Source of the DNA: Pseudomonas viridiflava
GTDB lineage: Bacteria; Pseudomonadota; Gammaproteobacteria; Pseudomonadales; Pseudomonadaceae
DNA: 64,000 bases
Assembly: GCF_900589395.1 (NCBI RefSeq)
Contig: NZ_UUIS01000014.1
Coordinates: 62,001-126,000 of the forward strand
Direction of reading: 5' to 3'
Shown here: piece after piece, positions 10,178-19,800 of the stretch
Layout of the letters: the number at the start of each line of letters is the position of its first letter
Position numbering within the stretch: the first letter of the stretch is position 1
Notes under the pieces: generated by a model
The model's input: the letters and a program-made list of their open reading frames with translations, nothing else
The model's database searches: none
What the model was told of the DNA's origin: nothing
Translations under genes and position numbers: made by a program

Positions 10178-11704
10178 ATGACTTCGCATCCGAATCTCGA
10201 TCAATTAAACCCTGAAGAACTGCGTGCCCTGGCGGCGCAGTTGATCCAGCGCGTCGAGACGATGGACAAGCAAATCACTCATCACAAGTCGGTCAACGAG
10301 AAACTGGCCCACGAGATCGCGCTGCTCAAACGCTTCAAGTTTGCCAAGCGCAGCGAGCAGTTGAGCCCGGATCAAGCCAGCCTGCTCGACGACTTGATCG
10401 ATACGGATATCGCCGCTATCGAAGCCGAACTTGAGGCGCTGCAACTGGCACCTGTCGAAGCCAAAGTGCGCCAGCAACCCAAGCGCGCACCGCTGCCACC
10501 GCAGTTTCCTCGCACACTGATCCATCACGAACCGGACAACAGCCACTGCCAGTGCGGCTGCGCCCTCAAGCGCATCGGCGAGGATGTCAGCGAGAAGCTT
10601 GACTACACGCCGGGCGTGTTCACCGTGGAGCGTCACATCCGTGGCAAGTGGGTCTGCGATCAGTGCGAAACCCTGATCCAGGCACCGGTTCCGGCGCAGA
10701 TTATCGACAAGGGCATCCCGACCGCCGGCCTGCTGGCCCACATCATGGTGGCCAAGTTCGCCGACCATCTGCCGCTGTATCGCCAAGAGAAAATCTTCGG
10801 CCGCGCCGGGCTGCCCATCGCCCGTTCGACCTTGGCGCAGTGGGTGGGCAACTGCGGCGTGCAATTACAGCCGCTGGTTGATGCGCTGCGCGAAGCCGTG
10901 CTGACGCACGGCGTCGTTCACGCCGACGAGACGCCGGTACAAATGCTGACGCCTGGCGCGAAAAAAACTCATCGCGCTTACGTCTGGGCTTATGCCACCA
11001 GCCAGTTCTCCGATCTGGCGGCGGTCGTTTACGACTTCAGCCCGAGCCGCGCTGGCGAACATGCTCGAGTCTTCCTGGGCAGTTGGAACGGCAAGCTGGT
11101 CTGCGACGACTTCGCTGGCTACAAGGCAGGCTTTGAACTGGGCGTTACGGAGATCGGCTGCAGGGCCCATGCACGCCGCAAGTTCTTCGACTTGCACGCG
11201 ACCAACAAGAGCCAGATCGCCGAAAAAGCGCTGCACTACATCGCGGCCTTGTATGACGTTGAACGAGAAGTCCGCGAGCTGGAACCGGGTGATCGACAGC
11301 GAATACGGCAGGAAAAAGCAGCGCCAATCGCCGACGCACTTCATACCTGGATGACCGCCCAAAGACAGCTTGTGCCTGAGGGTTCGGCCATCGCCAAGGC
11401 CGTGGATTACAGCCTTAAACGCTGGATAGCGCTGACGCGCTATCTCGATGACGGTGCTGTGCCCATCGATAACAACTGGTGCGAGAATCAAATCCGGCCG
11501 TGGGCTCTTGGGCGCTCGAACTGGCTATTCGCAGGCTCGTTACGCAGCGGTAAACGTGCGGCGGCGATTATGAGCTTGATCCAGTCGGCGCGGCTCAATG
11601 GGCATGATCCATATGCTTACTTGAAGGATGTTCTTACACGCCTGCCGACGCAGCGTGCGAGTGAGATTACCGAGCTGTTGCCGCACAGGTGGATGCCCGT
11701 TTAA
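10178..11704 (+). CDS. tnpC: IS66-family transposase TnpC
   Basis: A 508-residue protein from ATG 10178 (MTSHPNLDQLNPEEL). The frame stays open upstream, but this start follows the usual coiled-coil N-terminus. It has the zinc-finger-like segment (CQCGCALKRIGEDVSE), the DDE catalytic core (VHADETPVQ, CDDFAGYK) and the conserved C-terminus (DNNWCENQIRPWALGRSNWL). Intact. Two other loci in this window carry only the 3' part of relatives of this gene. Confidence 0.94.
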   Translation: MTSHPNLDQLNPEELRALAAQLIQRVETMDKQITHHKSVNEKLAHEIALLKRFKFAKRSEQLSPDQASLLDDLIDTDIAAIEAELEALQLAPVEAKVRQQPKRAPLPPQFPRTLIHHEPDNSHCQCGCALKRIGEDVSEKLDYTPGVFTVERHIRGKWVCDQCETLIQAPVPAQIIDKGIPTAGLLAHIMVAKFADHLPLYRQEKIFGRAGLPIARSTLAQWVGNCGVQLQPLVDALREAVLTHGVVHADETPVQMLTPGAKKTHRAYVWAYATSQFSDLAAVVYDFSPSRAGEHARVFLGSWNGKLVCDDFAGYKAGFELGVTEIGCRAHARRKFFDLHATNKSQIAEKALHYIAALYDVEREVRELEPGDRQRIRQEKAAPIADALHTWMTAQRQLVPEGSAIAKAVDYSLKRWIALTRYLDDGAVPIDNNWCENQIRPWALGRSNWLFAGSLRSGKRAAAIMSLIQSARLNGHDPYAYLKDVLTRLPTQRASEITELLPHRWMPV

Positions 11705-11797
11705 TCACGCAAGGTGTGTTGGGCAGACGCTTACAGATGATCGCCAACTGAGAGCTTGTGGTCAGATGCACGTTTGGCCAATGCCCTAAGAAGGTTA

Positions 11798-11815
11798 GTC
11801 GAATCAAAATTCGAC
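11798..11815 (+). promoter_or_regulatory. Inverted repeat upstream of the ATPase gene
   Basis: GTCGAA and TTCGAC are separated by 6 nt, 24 bp before the chosen start of the AAA+ gene. It could be an operator or part of the promoter region of the defence-like operon; evidence is limited to symmetry and position. Confidence 0.3.
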
Positions 11816-11838
11816 AAAAGCGAAACGGTTTTAAGGAT

Positions 11839-13068
11839 ATGCGCTACAGTATTGCCGAATTCCGTAACAAACTACTCCTTGGGCGAATCAAAACCGTGGA
11901 ATACCTCTCAGAAATCTTGAAGATCCTGGATGGAGCTCTCAAGGCAAATGCCAGTATGGCCTCCAACTATGCTGGTCTCTTGGCTGACAAGCTTGAGAAC
12001 GATGGTGATAAGAAGCAGGCGCGAATGATCCGAGAGCGACTAGCGCGTGCTCCTGTCGCTCTAGCCAGCGCGCAAAATGCTGCCAACGGACTCAGCCTGT
12101 CGAATTTGCCTACAGACGGTGAAAGTCACCTGCATACGGTGGACGTAAGCTATCCGGTACTGGACCATGAGTTGCTGATTCTCTCAAGCGCCGTGGATTG
12201 CCGTATTCAGGAGTTCCTTGCGAACATCAATCGATATGATGATCTCGCCAGAGTCGGTGCCGCCATGCCAAGTCGACTGCTGACCTATGGTCCTCCCGGC
12301 ACCGGCAAGACTCGGCTCGCCCGCTATGTCGCAGCCAACCTTGGGATGCCGCTTCTTACTGTTCGATGCGACACCCTGATCAGCAGTCTGCTGGGCCAGA
12401 CCAGCCGAAATCTGCGTCGGGTGTTCGAGTTCTCACAACAGCGGCCCTGCGTCTTGTTTCTCGATGAGTTCGATGCGCTGGCAGGTGCCCGTGGCAATGA
12501 GCGCGATGTAGGTGAGCTGCAGCGGGTCGTCATCGCATTGCTTCAGAACATTGATGCAGTTCCGGAAAATACGATTGTCATTGCGGCGACCAACCACGAT
12601 CAGCTTCTGGATCCTGCTGTATGGCGTCGCTTTAGCTTCCGGATCCCGTTGGGCGAACCCGATCTGGCGCTGCGTACCTTGCTGTGGAAGCAGTTCCTGG
12701 CACCGTTTAATTCCGAGGAGTTGGATCTCTCCAAGTTGGCTAAGGTTTCCGCAGGTATCACCGGCGCGAACATCGAACAGGTTTGCCTTGATACCAAGCG
12801 CGCGGCAGTGCTTTCCAACAAAAAAACCATTGATGAGGGCCAGCTATTCCGCAGATTGGGTTTAAATCTTGCGCTGACTGATGGCTGGGTGCTATCTACT
12901 GTAGAGTCTGAAATTCGGTGGCTTAATGGATGGGCACCTCGATACTTCTCCCTAAGAACGTTAGGGAGGCTGTACGACCTATCGACTAGGCAAATCACCA
13001 AGATCCTCAAGGAGGAGATCGTAAGTGGCCCGCAAGAACTTGCCCCCGGGGCATACGCTGAATGCTAG
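11839..13068 (+). CDS. ietA: AAA+ ATPase, IetA-like
   Basis: A 409-residue protein from ATG 11839; a GTG at 11758 would add 27 residues of poor character. Walker A GPPGTGKT is at about 151-158, Walker B CVLFLDEFDA at about 204-213, sensor-1 IVIAATNHDQ follows, and a WRRF arginine finger lies further on. This is a classic AAA+ module of the FtsH/proteasome-ATPase type. The next gene, a subtilase, starts 44 bp before this one ends, so the two are coupled. An AAA+ ATPase with a subtilisin-like protease is the IetAS anti-phage architecture; the ATPase presumably remodels or delivers substrate to the protease. Codon use is less GC-biased than the flanking core genes. Confidence 0.7.
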   Translation: MRYSIAEFRNKLLLGRIKTVEYLSEILKILDGALKANASMASNYAGLLADKLENDGDKKQARMIRERLARAPVALASAQNAANGLSLSNLPTDGESHLHTVDVSYPVLDHELLILSSAVDCRIQEFLANINRYDDLARVGAAMPSRLLTYGPPGTGKTRLARYVAANLGMPLLTVRCDTLISSLLGQTSRNLRRVFEFSQQRPCVLFLDEFDALAGARGNERDVGELQRVVIALLQNIDAVPENTIVIAATNHDQLLDPAVWRRFSFRIPLGEPDLALRTLLWKQFLAPFNSEELDLSKLAKVSAGITGANIEQVCLDTKRAAVLSNKKTIDEGQLFRRLGLNLALTDGWVLSTVESEIRWLNGWAPRYFSLRTLGRLYDLSTRQITKILKEEIVSGPQELAPGAYAEC

Positions 13069-15295
13069 GGTTGAGAACCCCTTTATTCATATCCCGTTCC
13101 AAGCGCGGGATCTCAACGCTGTAGATGGCAACGCCAGAAGTCCTAAACCGCTGCTGGATGTTGATGATGCCTACCGCCACGCCCTCTCGAAGGGCTTGGC
13201 AAGCGCAATGGCAGCGCTTTCACGAGAAAAAGCACTCTATCCCCACGCATTGACGCATTTGGTTCTCAAGCTGCGGGAACAGGGAATCGCTAAAACCCAC
13301 AGGCCTATCAAGTTAGCTGAAGAAGCCAACCTTCAGCCTGCAGGGCACGCTCGTATCAACGAAATGCTCGTCGGTGCGTCGTCACAAAGCCTGAACGACT
13401 TGAACCGGGTGATCCTCCAGCGCGGGACGCAGAAGATTCTTCATAACCTGAGCGTGATTGAAGAAATTCAGCCTTGGAGCCGTCAGCGGCGGAACCCAGA
13501 AGGCAGCGCGCGACTGTTGGAGCACGGCCGTGCGGTGTTGCGACTTTTCCAATACCAGCACGACGCCTTCAATGCATTCAACTACGAGACCGTGCAGCGC
13601 ACGTTGAAGTCGTTAGCACTCCCCTTTATTGAGATTGCTCAAGGCCGAGGCTTGCCAGTATTCGCCATTCGGGATCTAGACAAAATCAAAGATAATCATC
13701 TGGAGTTGTTGCTCGATTTTCCCGGTATCCGAACAGTCTTCGCCGAGCCGATATTCCGGCCACGCCAGACAGTCGCTACACCTCAAAGCGCCGCAAGTGC
13801 CGCTCAGGCCTCGGCCAATCTGGACGGTCTACCCACAGTTGGGGTTTTCGATACCGGGGTAAGTCCCTCGGCCAAAGCGATCGCTCATTATGTGGCTTCG
13901 CGCGACCCTTATGTACTACCCCCGGATACCAACTACGAGCACGGCACGGCGGTTGGATCATTGGTCGCCGCCGGAGCTCATTTCAACAATAAGCACGCGT
14001 GGCTGCCTTCAACGCCCGCGATGATTCATGACGTTTGTGCTCTGGAAGTAGGTGGATCCAACATGTCGGATTTGGAGCTGCGGCTTAGCCAAGCAGTACG
14101 CCGGCGCCCAGACGTTAAGATATGGAACATTTCGATCGGTGGCGATCCATGTGACGAAAGTCTATTCAGTGACTTCGCCATGACAATGGATGAGCTAAGC
14201 GACAAGTACCAAGTGCTCTTCGTGGTTGCAGCCGGGAATTACAACGACGAGCCTCGGCGGCAGTGGTTAACGCCTACGACCTTGGCGGACAGGATTTCTT
14301 GTCCTGGTGAGTCCGTGCGGTCACTGACTGTCGGTTCAATCTCACATATTGATGCGGTTGGCGCACTGTCTGCCGTCGGCCATCCAGCCCCATACTCGCG
14401 CTCAGGTCCTGGACCGGTGTTCACACCAAAACCCGACATCACCCATGTAGGTGGAGGTGTGCATGCGCCGTGGAACGCCGGTCAGGCAAGCCTTTTAGTT
14501 CTTGGTCCTACTGATCAGCTGCATTATTCATTTGGAACGAGCTATGCGGCACCGTTGGCGTCGAGCATGGCTGCTCATGCCTGGCGGGCCATCGCCGGTC
14601 GGCCGGGGCTTGACCCGTCGCCGTCGCTGGTCAAAGCGCTGATGATCCATGCAGCTCAGCTCTCGTCGCCAGATTACGACGCTTATCATCGCCGCTACCT
14701 CGGCGCTGGGCGGCCGGATGATGTATTGAAAGCGCTCTACGATTCCGATGACAGCTTCACCTTGGTGTTTCTGGCCAATCTAGTTCCTGGAAACATGCGT
14801 TGGCGGAAGGCCAACTACCCTATGCCGGACGTGCTGATGGATGCGGACAAATTTCGCGGCGAAATTATCATAACGGCCGCTTACGCTCCACCGCTGGATC
14901 CAAACGCTGGAAGCGAATATGTACGGGCGAACATTGAGTTGAGCTTCGGACTCATCAATGGCGAGACGATCAAGGGAATGGTTCCTATGGACAGCGATGA
15001 AGGACGAAGTGGTTATGAGGCTGCCCAGATTACATGCGGTAGCAAATGGTCACCCGTAAAGGTGCATCGCAACAGCTTTCCGAGAGGCGTCACAGGCGAG
15101 CAGTGGGGGCTTCAGGCTACTGCTCTGCTGCGGGCATATGAGCCAGCTCTGACAGAGCCTTTGCCGGTTCATATCATTGTCACGGTTCGCTCCCTGGATG
15201 GAGATCCACAGGTTCGCGCAGCGGGCCTTCGAGCCCTTGCCCAGACCAACTGGGTGAACACTCCACTGCCTGTGCGAGTACCGCTTCGCGTGTGA
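13025..15295 (+). CDS. ietS: Subtilisin-like (S8) serine protease, IetS-like
   Basis: A 756-residue protein starting at GTG 13025, preceded by AAGGAGGAG. Residues about 1-265 are a family-specific N-terminal region. The peptidase domain has Asp276 (GVFDTG), His306 (EHGT), the oxyanion Asn405 (VAAGN) and Ser506 (FGTSYAAP), so the catalytic set is complete. About 170 residues follow as a C-terminal domain. There is no signal peptide, so it should act in the cytoplasm, unlike secreted subtilases. It overlaps the AAA+ gene, matching the IetAS pairing. Confidence 0.72.
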   Translation: MARKNLPPGHTLNARVENPFIHIPFQARDLNAVDGNARSPKPLLDVDDAYRHALSKGLASAMAALSREKALYPHALTHLVLKLREQGIAKTHRPIKLAEEANLQPAGHARINEMLVGASSQSLNDLNRVILQRGTQKILHNLSVIEEIQPWSRQRRNPEGSARLLEHGRAVLRLFQYQHDAFNAFNYETVQRTLKSLALPFIEIAQGRGLPVFAIRDLDKIKDNHLELLLDFPGIRTVFAEPIFRPRQTVATPQSAASAAQASANLDGLPTVGVFDTGVSPSAKAIAHYVASRDPYVLPPDTNYEHGTAVGSLVAAGAHFNNKHAWLPSTPAMIHDVCALEVGGSNMSDLELRLSQAVRRRPDVKIWNISIGGDPCDESLFSDFAMTMDELSDKYQVLFVVAAGNYNDEPRRQWLTPTTLADRISCPGESVRSLTVGSISHIDAVGALSAVGHPAPYSRSGPGPVFTPKPDITHVGGGVHAPWNAGQASLLVLGPTDQLHYSFGTSYAAPLASSMAAHAWRAIAGRPGLDPSPSLVKALMIHAAQLSSPDYDAYHRRYLGAGRPDDVLKALYDSDDSFTLVFLANLVPGNMRWRKANYPMPDVLMDADKFRGEIIITAAYAPPLDPNAGSEYVRANIELSFGLINGETIKGMVPMDSDEGRSGYEAAQITCGSKWSPVKVHRNSFPRGVTGEQWGLQATALLRAYEPALTEPLPVHIIVTVRSLDGDPQVRAAGLRALAQTNWVNTPLPVRVPLRV

Positions 15296-15307
15296 TTAAG
15301 ATGATTG

Positions 15308-15592
15308 ATGTCGCTTGATAGATTCGAGGCAGTCGACCCAGTGAATACCTTTGATGGGGACCATTGCCCTGTGGCCCTTTTTACCGATGTGTATGCCGAT
15401 GCGGTTTCGCCGTGGACGGATGGGCAAGATTTGGAACAATTCTACGGGCAGTATTGCTCGGCACCAGACTTTGACAAGCATTACGTCCCGTCACTGGAAA
15501 CTAAGCAAAAGCGGTGTATCGATCACGGGAAGGCCGTAAGAAACCTGCCTATCATGATACGGGCCTTGCCTGATCTTAAATTTGTTGAATGA
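15308..15592 (+). CDS. Unrecognised small protein between two defence-like modules
   Basis: A 94-residue frame (MSLDRFEAVDPVNTFDGDHC...). It starts 12 bp after the protease stop and ends inside the frame of the following metallo-beta-lactamase gene's upstream extension. It is acidic and aromatic-rich, with three cysteines and no clear domain, signal or membrane segment. The ribosome binding site is weak. It may be a real small partner or the remnant of a larger gene; co-direction and tight spacing favour co-transcription. Confidence 0.4.
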   Translation: MSLDRFEAVDPVNTFDGDHCPVALFTDVYADAVSPWTDGQDLEQFYGQYCSAPDFDKHYVPSLETKQKRCIDHGKAVRNLPIMIRALPDLKFVE

Positions 15593-15617
15593 AAACGGCG
15601 GTAAGCTGGAGGCAATA

Positions 15618-16799
15618 GTGAAGTTAAGGATGTACCCCGCCGGCAATGGAGATGCATTTCTGATAAGCGCTTCTGGATCGAACGTGCTTATCGACGCTGG
15701 CTACGCACAGACGTTTGATGATCACATCGCGCGCGATCTTCTCGACCTCGTTGGAAGGGGCGAGCAGTTGGATCTTGTCATCGCTAGTCATATCGATGTC
15801 GATCATATTTCTGGGCTTATTCGGTTGCTCTCGCTCAACGGCTCTTCCTCGACACCACGGATAGTCCCCATCCGCAACATTTGGCACAACAGCCTTCGGA
15901 GCCTGAGTGCCGAGAATCTTACGGATATCAGCACCACTGACCGCGATATCCTGAATGCGATTTGTCGACGTGGGCATCCAGCCTCGGTGAATTATTCTGG
16001 GGTGGGTTTTGGCGAAATTAGCGCACGACAAGGAAGCACGCTTGCCTCGTTGATCCACGAAGGCGGATACCAATGGAACCTTAACGATGGAACCGCAAGC
16101 ATCGCGATAGATCGCACATCTTTGCACAGTCTTCCAGGAGGCAGTGTGCGCGTAGTCGGGCCCGCACAAGAGAGACTGGACGGATTTCTCAAGTGGTGGA
16201 AAAAGCGCCTGCGCCAGATGGGGTACGCTGGTCCTGTGGAGACTGGCGAAGTGATCGACGACGCATTCGAACTTTTCTGCGAACACGTACCAGAAACGGC
16301 ATCGCCGTCTCCTGCTCCCCTCTCTGCTGGTGGTTACAGATTGCTCGCTGAAGCTCACAAAGCAGATTCTTCTACGACGAATGGAAGCTCAATCGCAGCT
16401 ATCGTCGAGCTAGGTGGGGTTCGCGTGTTGATGTTGGCGGACGCATGGGCGGAAGACATAGTCAACGAGCTCCGTCGGCTTCAGTCACAAGGCTATTCGA
16501 TGATGTTTGATGCTGTGAAAGTGTCGCACCACGGAAGCTTGCGCAATACCAGCCCAGCGCTTCTTGAGCTCATCGACGCGCCAATATATCTCGTGTCCAC
16601 AAATGGAACCGGACATGGTCACCCGGACTTTGAGGTCCTTGCCGCAATCGTTGATCGGCCTGCAGATTTTTCGCGCACGATCTTATTGAACTATGCGACT
16701 CCAGCCTCGACCCTCCTTCGCAGGCATCGCTCTCGGAGTAGTACGCCATTCAGCGTGCACGAGAATGCGACAGAATGGATCACTATTGGGAAATCCTGA
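15618..16799 (+). CDS. ComEC-like metallo-beta-lactamase-fold hydrolase (AVAST type I-like MBL subunit)
   Basis: A 393-residue protein starting at GTG 15618, chosen because GGAGG lies 5 bp upstream; the frame is open from 15582. It has the metal motif SHIDVDHISG (His58, Asp60, Asp62, His63), the ComEC/Rec2-type variant of HxHxDH, and a later KVSHHGS motif at about 301-307. There is no membrane segment, so it is a soluble cytoplasmic member. It directly precedes a protease-STAND gene, and this pairing is what is known of AVAST type I anti-phage systems. Its likely role is as effector or processing hydrolase. Confidence 0.7.
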   Translation: MKLRMYPAGNGDAFLISASGSNVLIDAGYAQTFDDHIARDLLDLVGRGEQLDLVIASHIDVDHISGLIRLLSLNGSSSTPRIVPIRNIWHNSLRSLSAENLTDISTTDRDILNAICRRGHPASVNYSGVGFGEISARQGSTLASLIHEGGYQWNLNDGTASIAIDRTSLHSLPGGSVRVVGPAQERLDGFLKWWKKRLRQMGYAGPVETGEVIDDAFELFCEHVPETASPSPAPLSAGGYRLLAEAHKADSSTTNGSSIAAIVELGGVRVLMLADAWAEDIVNELRRLQSQGYSMMFDAVKVSHHGSLRNTSPALLELIDAPIYLVSTNGTGHGHPDFEVLAAIVDRPADFSRTILLNYATPASTLLRRHRSRSSTPFSVHENATEWITIGKS

Positions 16800-16803
16800 A
16801 GAA

Positions 16804-19800
16804 ATGATAGATGCACAGATCGAGCGTGCTACGTGTCAAATAACGTGTGGTGACGAATCCGGCACAGGTTGGCTAATAACGGGTAGCCATGTGATCACGG
16901 CGTGTCACTGTGTCAATGATGCAATTGATGCGCAGATGAAAATCGAGGTTCGGTTCGAGGTTAATGGGACCGCGCAAGAAGTTATCGCCACAGTGGTCGA
17001 TTATGATATAGCACTCGATATATGCCTGCTGCTGCTTGAGCGAGAGATGGATCTCGTGCCTATCGCTCTGGATGCGTCGCTACCTCCTGCAGGGACCCTC
17101 TTTAGTGCATTCGGATTTCCTATGGCGAAGTTCTCTATAGGGCATCGCCTTGAGGGACTGGTCTCGCGAGTCCTAGAAAGCCCGAAACTGGGGATAGATC
17201 TTGATCTCCAAGTAGAAGCCCCCGGAACGCTGAGCAACTACGAAGGAATATCCGGCGCTGCGCTTATTTGCGATGGCCGATGCCAGGGTATGTTGCGCCT
17301 AGGGATCGACAAATCACTAGGTGCTGTTTCCATAGCGAGGGTATCTGAGTTCCTGCGGAGGAATTCCATCCCGCTCGGCAATACGGCAGGCGACTCTGAT
17401 CGCGACAGCGTGCTCGCCCCCCGAGAGGAGTTTACCAAGGACTTCGATGCGCTTGTCAGTACCGTTGTGGGCGGCTACGCCTTCATCGAAGGTGCTCACG
17501 GTATAGGTAAATCGACGTTCTGCGATTCCTATCAGCCCTCACTGTCGACGCTTGAATATTTCGGGACTTACAGCTTCACGCATCGGCCTGGTACTGCAAA
17601 TCCAATGCACCTAGCCCAGCCTGACGTATTCTTTGATTGGCTGAATACGTTGGTGTCTTTCCACCTTACGGGAAGCGCTGGACGCGTTTCTGTAAAAAAA
17701 TACTCAGAGTTGATCACCGGCACAAACGAACTGCTGAGTGCATTGGCGCAAGCATATTCGTCGCAAGGGAAGATCGGCATCATCTTCGTGGATGGCCTCG
17801 ACGAAGCTGCGAAGCTGGGCCAGAGTATCCTCGAAGCGTTCATTGGTTTATTACCTCAACGAATGCCAGATGGCTTGAAGTTGGTCATCGCTGCTCCCAG
17901 CTACGTCCAACTTTCTGCGGCGCTAGGTGCAAGGATGACAACCGATTCCTGCATATTAATGCCGGGGCTGACTCGTGACGCAGCGAGGACGTTCTGTGGT
18001 GACGCGTTACTGGCTGAACGAGCCAGTGCCGCAACCGTCAGGATCATCTGCGACAGGGCCCAGGGACACGCGCTTTACCTTCGATATCTCATCGACTTGG
18101 CTAATGGTGGCGCGGACGACGAGCAGCTAGCGGCTCTGCCGCTGATCAACGGCATCATCCGCAATTATTACGAGAGCTTGTGGCCGCAGTTGTTGGCTGA
18201 TCCGGATGCCATCAACTTGCTAGCCATTATCGCGCGCTTACGTTGGGGCATTCCTACCACACAGCTAGCGGAGATTCTGAATGACGCTGAACGGGTAGTC
18301 CTTGTCACCACTCTTGCGCGCATTCGACATCTTCTCCTGCGGCCTGCGGAGACAACTATTTATCACTTGTCCTTCGCCGATTTCCTAATTGAAAAGACGG
18401 CTTTGCGCGACATGGATGTTCAGCATCGTCTTGCGGAGTATTGTGAAACACATCTAGGAAATCGCTATGGCACGCTGAACGCTGTGTATCACGGCCTTAG
18501 ATCCGAATCGGCTGATGAGGCTCGTGCAGTTGCTAGTTGTAGGCAAGAATGGGTCGACCGATGCGTAACGGTGGGCGCTGAGCCCGATATTTTACTCAGT
18601 GATGTGAGCGAAGCCTTGGCGGGCGCCGCCAAGCAAGGGAGCTTGCTCGAAGTTGTCCGACTTCTCTTGCTATCTCAACGGATTCAGTTTCGCTACGACA
18701 CATTGTTCGCGCTCTCTGCTGACCTTGCTGCGGACGCTCTAGTCGCCTTAGGAAAGACGCAGGAGGCGTTGCAGCATGCTGTACGCCATGGTCGCTTGAT
18801 CGTACCAGTGCATCTGGCTTTGCGCTTGGCACTCCGGCTTATGGACGTCGATGTCGAGGTTGCGCTGGATCTTCTCGACAAGGTCGACGCCGTGGTTGAG
18901 AAGCTTCACGCGAGTGAGGAACTGACCATTGGCGATTTTATAACGGTCCATGAAGTACGTACTCAGATATTGCTTTTACGGGAGCGTGCGGGAAACCACG
19001 CCGCCTCGCAAATGCTGTTGAATCTCATGCTGGCCTCGGGCCAAACGATCCGAGCGAGCGTTGAATCTGAACCTCATCGCAAACAGCTTTTGTCTGATGT
19101 GCTTAGCATTCATTTGGGCGGTTTGGCATGCTTAAAGGGGAGGTACCTGCGCCTATCCACCTTACGTAGTTACTATGAGGGTTCAACCGCTGGGTTTGAT
19201 CAAGTACTTCTTCAGCTCCTAGGCAACTACCATGCCCTGTGCGATGGTTACGGAATAGCTCATGACCACCGTTTGCTCGGTGAAGTGTTCGCTGACATCC
19301 AAACACTGCTGGAAGAGCCGGACCAAGAGTGGACGCGTCCCAGCTTATCAATCACTGACGCAATGGTTTCGTTAGGGGCACCCGCCGCAATTCTCCTCAA
19401 CATCGTAGGCCCGCTGGATGAGCTGATTCCGTTCAAATTTGTCGCAGCGGATAACGTCAGCGTGGATATGGCCAGCCTCAACTCAGGCATGGCTCGGTGG
19501 CGGATTGCTGGACTATTGGACCGTGAATTGTCCTGTCCAGTTACGACGGAAATCCAACACTCTGATTGGCAGAAAGGCGTTGAATCCATGTGCAGGGCCT
19601 TGGCATGGTGCGATGGAGCAGCAAGGTACTATCGGGAACTCGCCGATGATGTTGGTCTGCGTTCTGTCTGGGAAATGTTGGAGAAGCACGTCTTCAAACG
19701 GCTTCGTTTTACTCTGGCTCAACGCTCTGAGTGGAAGGACAGTTACGGGATTCCGGAGGTCGTCTTCCCCGAGATCTATGAGCGTCTAACAGACCTCATC

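Larger units (their letters stand above)
9327..11734 (+). mobile_element. Complete IS66-family insertion sequence
   Basis: About 2.4 kb with imperfect inverted ends: the left end GTAACCGTCCGGGCAACACA starts at 9327, and the right end, read inward, GTAAGCGTCTGCCCAACACA, ends at 11734. It carries tnpA, tnpB and tnpC in order, all open, so it looks capable of function. The flanking 8-mers (GGGATAGG and AGATGATC) do not match, so no target duplication survives, suggesting later rearrangement. Confidence 0.85.

Noticed and set aside
9319..11742. 8-bp target duplication around IS66
   Set aside because: The flanking 8-mers GGGATAGG and AGATGATC are unrelated.
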